Position numbers and translations under genes: made by a program. From assembly GCA_019426215.1 (NCBI GenBank), contig CM033399.1:28033022-28097021 (forward strand): a stretch of DNA of 64,000 nt, read 5' to 3'. Each line of letters opens with the position of its first letter. Positions within the stretch are counted from its first letter, which is position 1. Origin of the DNA: Buddleja alternifolia. Its lineage: Eukaryota; Streptophyta; Magnoliopsida; Lamiales; Scrophulariaceae. The notes beneath the pieces were generated by a model. That model was not told the origin of the DNA. It saw only the letters and a program-made list of their open reading frames with translations, and searched no databases. Positions 35,110 through 46,017 of the stretch are shown piece by piece.

Positions 35110-36523
35110 ATGGCGCATCACGGGGATGATGGACCTAGTGGCACTAACTATGACGAGTATGAGAATAATTACTATGAGGATGGTGACGTGGATCCCGATG
35201 TTGATGTCAATTCCAATGACTCGGATGAAGAGGATGCATTCATCGTGGCGCATCTTCTTCGTTCATCTGAAAGGATCGAAAACAGACCGTTTTATGATTC
35301 TCGTTTGAAGGGATCCGATTGGTTGAGTGAGTTGTTGCGGGGTCACCCTGAAAGAATTTATAACATGCTAAGAATGAACAAAGAACCGTTCTTAGCTTTG
35401 TGTGACCTCATCACGAAGCGAGGTTACATTCGTCAAAATCAGCGATGCCGCGTGTCCATCCAAGAGAGCATGGCCATCTTTATCCAAACGGTGGGATTGC
35501 ACAGGAGGCAGCGTGACAGTTGCGAGCGTTTTCAACATTCACTGGAAACAATTAACCGACATGTTCGTAGGGCACTGGATGCCTTACTTTTAATGGCCCC
35601 TGAATTCATTACTCCACCTAATTTCGCCGAGACCCCAAATCATATCGTACATAACCCAGAATTCTACCCCTACTTCAAGGTAATTGCATAATTTCGTACA
35701 AGCATTAGTTTGCAATCGTACTTTATAATGCACGTCTTCACATCTATCACATGTGTAGGAGTGCATTGGGGCCATTGATGGAACCATTATCGAAGCACTC
35801 GTTCCTGAGAACCAGCAGACTGCGTATCGTTCTAGAAAAGGGATGACAAGTCAAAATGTCCTTGGAATGTGCGACTTCAACTTGATGTTCACATATGTGT
35901 ACGCAGGATGGGAAAGGAGTACTAATGATGCACGAGTGTTGAGCAACGCTATTGCAAACGACCCAAATTTCCCCCTGTCACCGCCTGGTACACTATTCCA
36001 AATATAACTATTTTCTAAAATAAAGATCTATCATTCAACATTGATTTTAACATTATAATTATGTGGTGAACTCATTGTAGGAAAATATTATTTGGTTGAT
36101 TCTGGATATGCCAACTTCTCTCCTTTCCTTGCGCCTTTTAGAGGGCAACGATATCATCTTCCTGAGTTTAGGGGTCGTACTGGACCTCGCGGCCCAAAGG
36201 AGTTGTTCAACCATCGTCATTCGAAGCTTCGAAATGTTATAGAACGATGTTTTGGTATACTTAAGAAGAGGTTCCCGATTCTGAGGTGTGGAATGCCAAA
36301 CTATTTGCTAACTCGACAAATTGAACTGGTGATTGCTTGTTGTGTCCTACATAACTTTATAAGGAGATACCAACGAGACGACTTCATTTTTAACTTGCCC
36401 TATGAAGAGTTAGAGGAGGAGATGGTAAATCCACGTCGCCCAATACAACCGACTGCTGCGGATATTGCAGCACAATCAAGGTTCAGGGATCAGATCATGA
36501 TGATGATGTGGCACAACTATTAG
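35110..36523 (+). CDS. Harbinger transposase (DDE_Tnp_4 nuclease), 3 exons, looks intact
   Basis: This is the DDE endonuclease that cuts the element out and reinserts it at TWA sites. I choose ATG 35110 (MAHHGDDG) over upstream alternatives because the preceding residues are hydrophobic and lack transposase character. Exon 1 is 35110-35679, exon 2 35759-35987, exon 3 36081-36523, with GT-AG introns of 79 and 93 bp; together 413 residues without a stop. The N-terminus is acidic, followed by a helix-turn-helix-like region (about residues 110-160). Catalytic residues are present: Asp in GAIDGT, Asp in LVDSGYANF, and Glu in RNVIERCFGILKKRF. Length and motifs fit the HARBI1/ALP1-like family. It lies about 320 bp after the Myb-like gene on the same strand. 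Confidence 0.92.
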
Positions 36524-36784
36524 GGGGGCTAGCGTGGCAGTTGGAAATTTGGTGTTATCTCTTTTTCTTCTGTCTTATGCTATTTGATCATGTAGTGTGC
36601 ACGTGATTATATTATGTATTTGTCTTTTTCGGATTTTAGTCACCGTAGATGGTGACTTGTCATGATGTTTGCCGCTATATTCTATCTGTATGTTTGTCAT
36701 GTTTCCGTTGATTGAGAATTTATATGACTTTGTTGTTATCTCCATTTGTTGTGTCTTTGTTATTTGATCATTTACTATGTAACT
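36524..36784. other. 3' flank of the transposase gene
   Basis: AT-rich sequence with no further ORF; it presumably holds the 3' UTR, but no clear polyadenylation signal stands out. Confidence 0.4.
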
Positions 36785-36793
36785 ATATATATA

Positions 36794-37791
36794 GGGAAAA
36801 TTGCAAATTTGGTACCGTAGGATAAGGCAAGTTCGCAAATGGTATCACGCTTTTCAGTTTTCTCACTTTTGGTACCAAAAATACTTTTTTTTCTCACTTT
36901 TGGTACCGCCGTTAGTTTTTTGACGGATTTTGACATGTGCACGGCACATGTCCGTTAAATTTTGATTTTTGGGGGAAAATATACCGTTTAGGGCTGATTT
37001 GGAGGGAAATACACGGTCAAATGGGTCAAATTTGACCAATTTAACTTTTTAAGACCATTTTTTGTGATTTTGCTCATTGAGATAAAAAATTTCGCAACAA
37101 TACAAGAGAATTGGAGAATCAAATTATTTCAAATAGGGACACCGAAGACTCCCTTGTCATGCTAAATTTACCCAAGTAATGATCTTTGTGGGAGAAGTGC
37201 ATGATATTCAAAATTTTTAGTAAAATAATAACAACTTGACCACAGATTTTTAGCTAACTTTGAATAAAAAACTGCTTTGTTCTAGACATCTCCTGATTAT
37301 GTTCGATATATGTATGGATAGACCTATGTGTTTAGTTTCATGGGAAGAAAACGGTTCATGAATCCGAGCTTTCTACAATGAGTTATGAATTTTCTCGTGA
37401 AGACGCGCACAGCTGTCTGCACAGCCGATCGATTTTTAGCTAACTTTGAATACAAAACTGCTTTGTTCTAGATGTCTCCTGATTATGTGCGATATATTTG
37501 TGGATAGCCCTATGTGTATAGTTTCATGAGAAGAAAACGGTTCATGAATTCGAGCTTTCTACAGTGAGTTATGAATTTTCTCGTGAAGACGTGCACAGTT
37601 GTATGCACAACCGAGAAGCTCCAAAAAGTTAGCGGACATGTGCGGCACATGTCAAAATCCGTCAAAAAACTAACGGCGGTACCAAAAGTGAGAAGAAAAA
37701 GTATTTTTGGTACCAAAAGTGAGAAAAGTGAAAAGCGTGGTACCATTTGCGAACTAGCCTTATCCTACGGTACCAAAATTGCAATTTTTCC
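36794..37791. mobile_element. Mutator-like non-autonomous element, 998 bp, with satellite-type repeats
   Basis: The left arm begins GGGAAAATTGCAAATTTGGT; the right arm is its inverse, GGAAAAATTGCAATTTTGGT. Inverted similarity extends roughly 170 bp, including repeated GGTACC and CTCACTTTTGGTACC. ATATATATA flanks both sides (36785-36793, 37792-37800), a 9-bp match fitting Mutator, though the flanks are low complexity. Two ~186-bp repeats start near 37244 and 37430. No ORF is credible. Confidence 0.8.
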
Positions 37792-37800
37792 ATATATATA

Positions 37801-38196
37801 ATATAAATTATATTAAATAATTTGCGTATTAGGATAATTATATTTGCACAAATAAAATATATACATATATATATATATATAAATATGTATTTATGTGTGT
37901 GTGTGACTTCAAAAACTGACAAAAAATAGTTACTACTTATATTATTAAGTACCCAGGCGAAATTTTGCTAATTTCATATAATCAAAACTTATAGCACTTA
38001 TTATTTTGCATATGAATAAATCGCTTGTTCTTGATATTAGAATAATACAAATAGATTTATGTGCCAACTTGTTGCAATTTACATATCTAATAGGTGTACC
38101 ATTTAACAAACTTCTCGGATATCATATACTGAAAAATATGAAAAATTGCTTGGAAATCATTTGTTTATATTCTTTTAACTAGTGTTGACTGCAGAA
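37801..38196. other. AT-rich spacer, no gene seen
   Basis: AT-rich sequence with a TATATA run; upstream region of the second Myb/SANT-like gene. Confidence 0.4.
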
Positions 38197-39107
38197 ATGG
38201 CGTCCAATAGGCAAAATGCCACCGTTGATGAATTATTCGGTAATGCATCATGGGTCACAACAGCTGAAGATTCCTTTGTTAGAAAGTTGAAAATTGCTTC
38301 TACATCGACAAACTGGCACAATGTGGTCGATGTCGATCGTATCCTTTGTCGCATTGTTCAAGAGATGAGTGTGGAGCTACGGAGGCATGTCAGCTTGAAT
38401 CTGCTCAGGGAAAAGTTCAAGGAGTTGCAGGATAGATATATTACATTTAAGTGACTGATCGTATGGCCCGGTGTGAATTATTGCCCGCGTACAAATATAA
38501 TGAACGTCCCAGTTGAGTATAGAGATGAGTTGCTTGAGGTTTGTCTTCAATTTATGTTATCATTTCTCTTGTTCTTACTCAACCGTTAACTACAATATTA
38601 ACATATAAATTAAGATTATCTATCATGATTTATGCAACCATTGATTAGGGGCTAAGTATAATTTTTCAAGCACTCGTTTCAATATAACAGTATGGCAATA
38701 GTGTGGAGCGCTACTGGCACACAGGAGAGAGGGGTTGGTCTGACTTGCAAGTTATATTTTGCGGACTAGCAGCTACAAGCCCAATTTATGAGCCCGGGGG
38801 ACGCTTTCACGACCCTGTTATACTATCAGACAATGATTCCGAAAACAGCCAGCAGACAGGTGGGTCTTCCAAACCCCGACGTAAAGAAAGTAGACAAGTG
38901 GGTCATTCCACGCACCCAGTTGTTCATGTGATTGACGTGTCGAGCTCATCGTCCGTGCCAGACGAGTCATCCAGAAATGGCCCAACGGATCCTTGGGAGA
39001 TTGCTAGGATCAGATCTGCCCATCAAGAGCATAGCGAGCAAGGGTCTAGCAACAGCAACGTTAGTAGTACTGCTTGTTCTCCCTATTTTGGTTGGCCTAA
39101 GTGGTGA
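38197..39107 (+). pseudogene. second Myb/SANT-like gene inside Harbinger, one nonsense codon
   Basis: From ATG 38197 (MASNRQ), exon 1 runs 114 codons to 38538; a GT-AG intron (38539-38690) leads to exon 2 (38691-39107). The domain follows the plant Myb/SANT-like plan: WVTTAEDSFVRKL, then LREKFKELQDRY, then PGVNYCPRTN and ERGWSDLQVIFCGLAAT. A TGA at 38452-38454 (codon 86) interrupts the domain while the frame stays coding-like on both sides. The C-terminus is Ser-rich, ending FGWPKW. It is clearly different from the first Myb-like protein, so it is not a simple tandem copy. It could be a captured host gene or a second accessory ORF. Confidence 0.72.
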
Positions 39108-40238
39108 TGATTTGTATTTGTAGTTGCTTTTGGTTGTTGGTGTTGGTGGTTGCAATGGATAATGTTGTATTTTTATTTGTAAGTTCCTATTTGTTTGTTT
39201 CATGTATGTGTACTTGAATTGAGACTTAATTGGCCATACTTTTACCAAAAGTATGTACAATATTGTGTGATTTATAATTTCAGTTTAATAATTTCGTTTG
39301 TTGTTTATTGGATTTTAAATTATACTTTTTTTAACTTCTCAATATTCAAATAAATACCGACTGAATCTCGATTATTTAATTTTTGTACTAACGTGGTATT
39401 TAATAGGGTTGCCCACGAGGCGAGCTCGACTAGAAGTCTCACCAAATTTCTCAGCTCGAGCTCGAGCAAATATTTTATGTAACATCATAGTATCTCATTA
39501 TAAGAAGATGGAAATAAATTTGCTTCAATCAAATTGAAAATAAAATATTATATGTAAATGAAAAAAGAAATATAGAACTACTTATACTCCAATCATATTT
39601 ACACATTTCATAAAATATTGTATATATGGACCACAACTTATTTTTATATTTGTAATGTGAACCGTATAATTACACTAACTATTATAAATATAGACGAGCA
39701 AGATTCAATTTTCTTGAACTTTTAAAATATAAAATTAAAAAGAAAACACGAAATGGAAAAAAGGATAAAAATCTAAAGCTAAAAAGAAATGTAAAAGGTG
39801 ACAAAAAAAAAAACTAAAAATGAAGGCCCCCACCCCACCACCCAAACCCATACCCCACCCACCCCCTGCCCGCCCCAACCCCCCCCCCCCCCACCACTGT
39901 TGGTTGCCTCTTTTTTTCATTCTATTTCTATAATATATTATATATATATACACACATATATATATATTACTTTATTATCAACTCATAACATTATTCAAAA
40001 AAATATTATTTTAATATATTTTCCCCCATCATCATCATATTCATAACCAACTCAATTATTTCATATATCAAATCCTAATAAAAATCAACTTTATATCACA
40101 TCTACACTACTTTCAATCAAATTCTAAAAATACATCCAAACAAACAAATAAAGTCAACATTTTCACACGAATTTCTGTAATACACATTTCCAAAAAAAAT
40201 CTCAGAATTCATTTCCGAAAACACAACCATACGGAGCC
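39108..40238. other. right subterminal region of Harbinger
   Basis: No gene. It includes a fragment rich in GAGCTCGAGC near 39415-39475, AT-rich sequence, a C-rich tract (39826-39893) with a run of 14 C, TATATA repeats and the right terminal inverted repeat. Confidence 0.55.
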
Positions 40239-40554
40239 TAAGCAACTAAGAAACATCTTGTGACGCTAAAGATTTCAAAAATAGAAAACTTTAAAATTAT
40301 TCCGCTGTGTTAACACTGATTAAAGAACTGAACGCTTAAACCCACTTGGTTAAAGTATTCAAATCTTAAAGTCTAAGTTCACTTTCTAAAACAGTCTTCA
40401 TTAGACGCTTAGCTTCAGCATCTATATCTCAAGTAAACGCTCAGTCAAGCGTCCAAAACCTTTTTAATACAAAATTTTTGAAGTCGAAAAAATTTCAGGG
40501 TCTATTCAACCCCCCCCCCCTTCTAAACCCTTTCATATGCCACTTGGGACCAAC
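40239..40554 (+). repeat. element B 3' LTR, right segment
   Basis: After the Harbinger right end and TAA duplication, the SIRE LTR resumes (GCAACTAAG) and runs to GGGACCAAC. The final A of the LTR is absent because element C begins at 40555. Confidence 0.92.
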
Positions 40555-41558
40555 TGTTTCGTTAAAAAAAAAACTAGATTAGGGTGGATCCAAAAGCGCG
40601 TTCCGAGCCCCGCGATAATTCTCCACTTAGAATTATCTTTCAACCCCGCGTTCGAGTTCGATACGCTAAACGGTGGTTCAGAATTTAACACTTCGGCGTG
40701 TTGTTTAAAATAATTATTCGGACCGCAATTGATGAAAATATTTATCGTCTTCGAATGAAACAATAATACAGTGAAGGAAAAATTCAAGTCCAGATAAATA
40801 TTATCTCTCAGATACTTAAATCTGACAAAAGATAATCTTATACCTACGTGAGAATCTCTCGATCGAATGTATTATTTTGGGTGTTAATTATTGTCTTCGA
40901 ATGCAATAATGGAATGAAAGATAAGATTCAAGTCCAGATAACAATTATCTCTCAGATACTTAAATCTGACAAAAAGATAATCTTATACTTACGTGAGAAT
41001 CCTTCTTTTGAATACGATAATGATTAACGGAAAACTTAGGTCAAGATACAAATCAATATCAAAAACTGAAATCTGAAAACAGATAATTTATACCTCCATA
41101 AAAGTCTTCAGTTCGGGAAAGTTACAAACGAATGAACACTTGTTCAAACTCCGAGAGTCGGGTCCAGCGATTCTTGGTAAACTATCGCTAATCTATACTA
41201 CAAGCTACTCCTAATTACGCCTACGCCTACTCCTAGGAGAAGAGAAAAAAAGTTGTTGTTGATTCTGATGATGCCTTTTTCTCTTTCCTTTTTTTGTTTT
41301 TTATCTCTGCTTCGTGGTCCCACGTCTTCAACCGTCGAGAACTGCTTCTAACTTCTCTTTCAAAATTCTTTCATCTTGGCGGGTTACTTTTCTTAGGGAG
41401 TTCCCGACTCTTTGACCCTGCATTGGACCTGACTTCTTTGGGTCTACCTTGTTATTGTTATAATGGGCTTAACCTTTTATTTCTGTGCCCATTAATTGTT
41501 GTTGGGCTTTTTGAGGTCTTTTAATTCGTCAACCGATTTTTATTTTTTAGTGTAAACA
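40555..41558 (-). repeat. element C 3' LTR
   Basis: This 1004-bp LTR runs, on the plus strand, from TGTTTCGTTAAAA to GTGTAAACA. It matches 59805-60703 closely, with scattered substitutions. The related block TTATCTCTCAGATACTTAAA occurs twice within the LTR, about 140 bp apart. Confidence 0.92.
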
Positions 41559-42084
41559 AATGCCCCCCTAATATACGTGAACGTTTCGAGTTCATGTATA
41601 TTAAGATACATGTCTCCTGGTTAATCATCGCTTCTTACTAGGAGATCGTGTCTGTTATTATAAAGGTCATCTTCTCAGACACCTTCTATCTTTAATACAG
41701 ATTTAAAGAACGTGCCTTTTTGCTTTTCCGGTGCCTTTTTGTGATCAGGCTTTTAAACTTTTTTAAATCACAATTTCTTCCTACAAGAGACTCTTCATAT
41801 TTTTTGGCGGGTAAAAAAAAACGCTTGAAGTTTCTCTTCTCCTTTACTGCATACAGAAGTGTCTTTTCATGATCGGACACCTAACACCCTATAAATACTT
41901 CCTTCCTTCTCTTAGACATCACTATCACCTCTGTCTCGCTTTCTTTTCTTTCTCGAACAAACCTTCAAGTTCTCGCCTCCATCTTCGAAAACTTCATCTT
42001 CTTCGCAACATCTCATCCCTCAAAAACTTCATCTTTCAATTTTCGATCGTTTCCTCGAGGGCTTTATCTTCCTTGCTTTCGAGG
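41559..42084 (-). promoter_or_regulatory. element C polypurine tract and antisense promoter region
   Basis: The minus strand reads TAGGGGGGCATT just before its 3' LTR, a polypurine tract (41559-41570). On the opposite strand TATAAATA (41890-41897) lies about 190 bp before the ATG of the antisense gene, with a CT-rich leader between, as in plant promoters. Confidence 0.65.
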
Positions 42085-45000
42085 ATGTCCAACCCTCACG
42101 ATATTTCACGTTTAATTGCTCTAGCGACCCTCTTGGATTGCGAAGATGCCCAAGATTTATATCAAATCATCAAGGATTTCGAGACCCACTATAACGATGC
42201 AAAAATTTCTTCTCTTGGTTCTACCCATACGATTCCGCCCTGGGTTCTCAATCGCCGCGGTCAATCCATCAACCGTGTTGGACTCGGCCCCCGATTTCGA
42301 TCTGAGGCATTCGAACCCCTGAGGTTGGTAATTCCGCTTTATTGGGTACTTGGCCCACCTTAGAGGGTGATGCCCCTCGTTTCCAGTCTAGGGTGGAAAA
42401 CAAATATGGTTAGACGAACAAAACCAAACCCATCAATGGTTGGAGTGGAGCCATCGATGCATACCCTTGGTTGAAAAGGTTGCATCATCTTCATAGCAAA
42501 TGGGAAGGTAATCGGCTTCTAGGGCTTATTCGAATAGCCTGTTACCCAGTTCTCCCCTTCGATCAGGTAACAACAGATGTTCTTGCGTATTCCTGGCATC
42601 CTTCGTACAATTGCTTTGTATTACCTCGGGGTTTTCAAACAATCACGTTGGAAGACGTCGCTCTAATTACCGGTCTTTCTCCTACGAGTGCAACCCTTCC
42701 TACGTTGCCTAACGCTCGAGCTCTCTTATTAGCCACCGAAACTTGGCTAAAATATCATGGCAAAACTAAAGGTGCAAATATTGCTTACACTGCTTTAGTC
42801 AAATCCTTTGTCGGTTGCGATGATCCACCTACCTCCTCCGAAGAGGTCTTGTTTTTGAATTTTGTCTTTTCCCGGCTATTTATGAACGCCGGTTGTGTCG
42901 TGAATAAGACTTTTCTTACTTTGTCTGTTAACATTGCTATTACCATAGGACCCATCGAGCTGGCTCCACTAGTGTTATCTCATTTTTATCGTATGATGTT
43001 TAATTTGAATGGTGACCCTTCGAATGCTCATAAATTATCTGGTCCCCTTTAGTTATTGACATGTTGGTCCTTCCTATATTACCCCGAGTTATTAAATATT
43101 AGGACTGTACAATCCCTCGAAGCATCAATCCCAACTGAGGAACGACGGTCCTCGAAAAAGTCCTCCAATTTCCGATTCGAGCCTATTTCGAATTGGGTTT
43201 GTTATGGGGAAGCTAGCATAAATTTGTTGATCCCCTTTGAGAAGGTATCGTACCTCGAGGTTTTGGGCGCTATTTATAACTGCTTTATGTTTCCACATGG
43301 TGGCCCTTTTTCGAAGCAAGGCATGATCAGGCCCGAAATCATTGGTCTCACACTGCTTTACCCGATTGGATGCGAATCATTGATTTGCTTGATTCCTCCG
43401 TAGATGATCACCCCTACTGGAGGTCTATTCTATCATACCGAGACTTCCTATACGCTGACAATATCCCCGGAGTCGAAGTTTACAACCCCCAGGTAATCCC
43501 AACGTGTTTTAAGTGTGTAGATTTGTAACCTGTAAATATGATGAACTTTTTTGAGCTTATAGATTTCGAATTGTTATATTTTCGAGCATTTGGCGCTTCT
43601 TGAACACATAGCCTTTTCGAGCATGCCTTATTTCGAGTGTTATATTTTCGAGCATCTGATGTTTCTCGAACATATAGCCTTTTCGAGCAGGCCTTATTTC
43701 GACTACATTGTATTTCGAGTGAGTCTGGTCTTGAGTTTTGTCTAATTATTATCTTTATTTTGTAGCTCTGTTCGCGGCAATTTGGCATAACCCAGTGCTT
43801 CTCTCTGCCATTTCTGGGTACCATGAATTGCCCTTGGTCAAGCAGGCAATTTCATATCGCGAACCATCAAAGAGCCAAAGCCGAAGCTCTCATTCGGAAT
43901 CAAGCTTCTTACCAAATTCCCCCTTGCTTTATTCCCATTTTTTGCAGAGTTATCCGAGTCGAGAGATGTTTCGTGGACTTTTGGAATAAGGTTTTAAGGC
44001 GTAGTTATTCAAGACAGATCATCCGCAAGCAATCACAGACATTACCAAGCTGTGTGCTGGCACGGTGAATATGGCTCAACTCTCGAGTCTTTTATCGACT
44101 AAGGTAACTTTCGCATTTTAGTGTAACTTTGATCAAAATGTTTAAGACTCAATCTTATGTTCTCTTTTACAGGATGATGATTACATCCTTCCGTACGATT
44201 TAACTTTAGGGTGGAGATTCGAGTGAGACAACCCCCAAGTTCGAGAAGCGGTGTCACTGTCTCAAGCTCTTCGAGACTCATCTGCTCCAACTGAGTTATT
44301 TTCTATCCCTACCCGCGCTACTCGAAAACGAAGTGCACTTACCATCCGGGAGCCCACAGCCTTGATTTCTTGGGAAGAGCCCCCTCGAACACTTAGTGAA
44401 GAAGAGAATGATGAAGACGATGCAGCTCAATATGCTCTTCAGCCAAGATCCAGGAAACGCTTACGTGCGCAAGGGTCTCTCGGCGCATCAAGTAATTACT
44501 CAACTATTCTTAACCTTTTGTTCGAAGATTACTTCTTTACTTGATAATTGCTCATTTGTATTCCTTATGCAGGCACTTCGTGTGGAGCTGCTGTCTTCGA
44601 AAAGGAGACACCAACTATCGAGGCCGGCGTCGAGGACGTTTTTGAGACCATCCTTGAAGAGGGTTCGCCCGATTTTGAGTCCCGACCGGTTTCGCCCGTC
44701 CCTGAGGAAGTTTTGCCTGATCTTGGGACTCATCAAGCTCCAATCGAAAAAGACCTCACCTTGGGTACTTTTGAAGGTGTCATTTAGTTCCCTGAATCGG
44801 TTAATCACTTCACGGTTTCCTTGTGCCGTATAGTCATTGGTGCGCCTTTGTTGCTTTACTCCTTTTTGATATTCTACTTCTTACTTTCTCTTCAGGGAAT
44901 TTGTCAAGTACCGCTCTCGAGAAAATAGACTTCGGTCCAGAGATTATTACGAGCACTGCTCCTAATCTCTCGAGATTTCCTTCGTCAGGTAAAAAATTAC

Positions 45001-45984
45001 CATGTGTATGTTTTATACTTAGGAAGATTTCGACAGCCTAATTATTCATATTCATGAACAACTTCTTTCCTCGAACCTTCAGGCATGCCTGGCTTACCGT
45101 CTTCGGTGCGGTTCTCAATTGGTACTACAGCGGGAATATCCACCATCGTTGTGGATTCTTCTATTCTTCACAACCTCAGCACGAACCTTGTGCTTGGATC
45201 CCAAGTTCAGCTTGTTTTAGATTCTTCTCATGTTTTCTCCTCAGTACAAATAGAGGAGGTTGAAGATATCTCTCCTTTGGCTATCTCATCTAGTCCGGTC
45301 ATGGACCCTAGACCTTCAAGCTCTACCATGGCTCTTGTTGCCACGGTTGAAGGTATAAATCTATCTCGTCGAAATGTGCAATACTCCATTCCCCTTTATA
45401 GTTTGACATATTAACTTCGGGATTTTCTTTCTTTCGATAATGCAGCGCCGATCGTATTCTCTCAAGTTTCCCTAAACGAAGCTCTTATGGACATAAAGCA
45501 TAATCTTAATGATCCTCATCTACTAGTGGAACTTCGTTTTCTCCTTGATGAAACGGCTGCAAGGATGGCTAGTACCTGGCTTCTCATGTTCCGGACGGCT
45601 CGTGAGGTTTTCAAGAATAGCCTTGCTCGCCTCCGATCTCTTGTAGATCAGGGTATCAACCCTTTTACTGAAGCAGTGTCTTCTAACCATGTTCAACAAC
45701 TGAGTCAACTTCGTGGCCAGGTTGCCATCTTAGAGGGTTCTCGTGATAGTTATTTGGCTCGAGTTGCCGCTCTCGATGCCCAGATCGCCGATCTTGAACT
45801 TGAACGGGATCGCTTAGTCCAGTCAGCTGACCAAGTCGAAGAGAACATCTCAGCTTTGAATGACCAGATTGTCGCTCTATCATTCGAGCTCGAAGAAATA
45901 ACGAAACCTGCTGTACTTGAAAGGGACGCTTTTGACTCGGCTTTAGATATTTTATCTAGTTCTCTGTTTTTCCTTCAACCTTAG
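42085..45984 (+). pseudogene. antisense plant-mobile-domain (PMD) gene carried by element C
   Basis: PMD (aminotransferase-like) proteins include Arabidopsis MAIN and MAIL1; relatives occur as extra ORFs in Tat retrotransposons. From ATG 42085 the first part runs to a frame change near 42300. The PMD core follows: RIACYPVLPFDQVTTD, FVLPRGFQTITLEDVALITG (about 42600-42690) and a Trp-type motif interrupted by TAG at 43050-43052. Another TAG is at 42411-42413. A frame change near 43350 leads to a GT-AG intron (43493-43765), then the C-terminal PMD strand (SRQFGITQCF). Further exon-like blocks end in a coiled coil (45487-45984). Its stop lies 33 bp from the end of pol, tail to tail. Most conserved Trp losses are TGG to TAG. 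Confidence 0.72.
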
Positions 45985-46017
45985 CACATTTTCGAACAAT
46001 GTTGCTTTTATATTTTG

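Larger units (their letters stand above)
28368..40238 (+). mobile_element. PIF/Harbinger DNA transposon, 11.87 kb
   Basis: The left end GGCTATGTATGGTTGTGT and the right end (reverse complement) GGCTCCGTATGGTTGTGT are terminal inverted repeats with two mismatches in 18 bases. TAA flanks both sides (28365-28367, 40239-40241), the 3-bp target duplication of PIF/Harbinger. Excising the element rejoins the SIRE LTR exactly. Inside are a Myb/SANT-like gene, a DDE transposase gene, a second Myb/SANT-like gene and two nested Mutator-like elements. The length exceeds the roughly 5-7 kb I would expect, partly through nesting. Confidence 0.92.

Noticed and set aside
36785..37800. ATATATATA as firm proof of a 9-bp target duplication
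   Set aside because: The flanks are an AT microsatellite, so the match alone is weak; the element call rests on the long inverted arms.
39415..39475. GAGCTCGAGC-rich fragment as a complete transposon
   Set aside because: It resembles ends of known plant DNA elements, but no opposite end or target duplication could be found.
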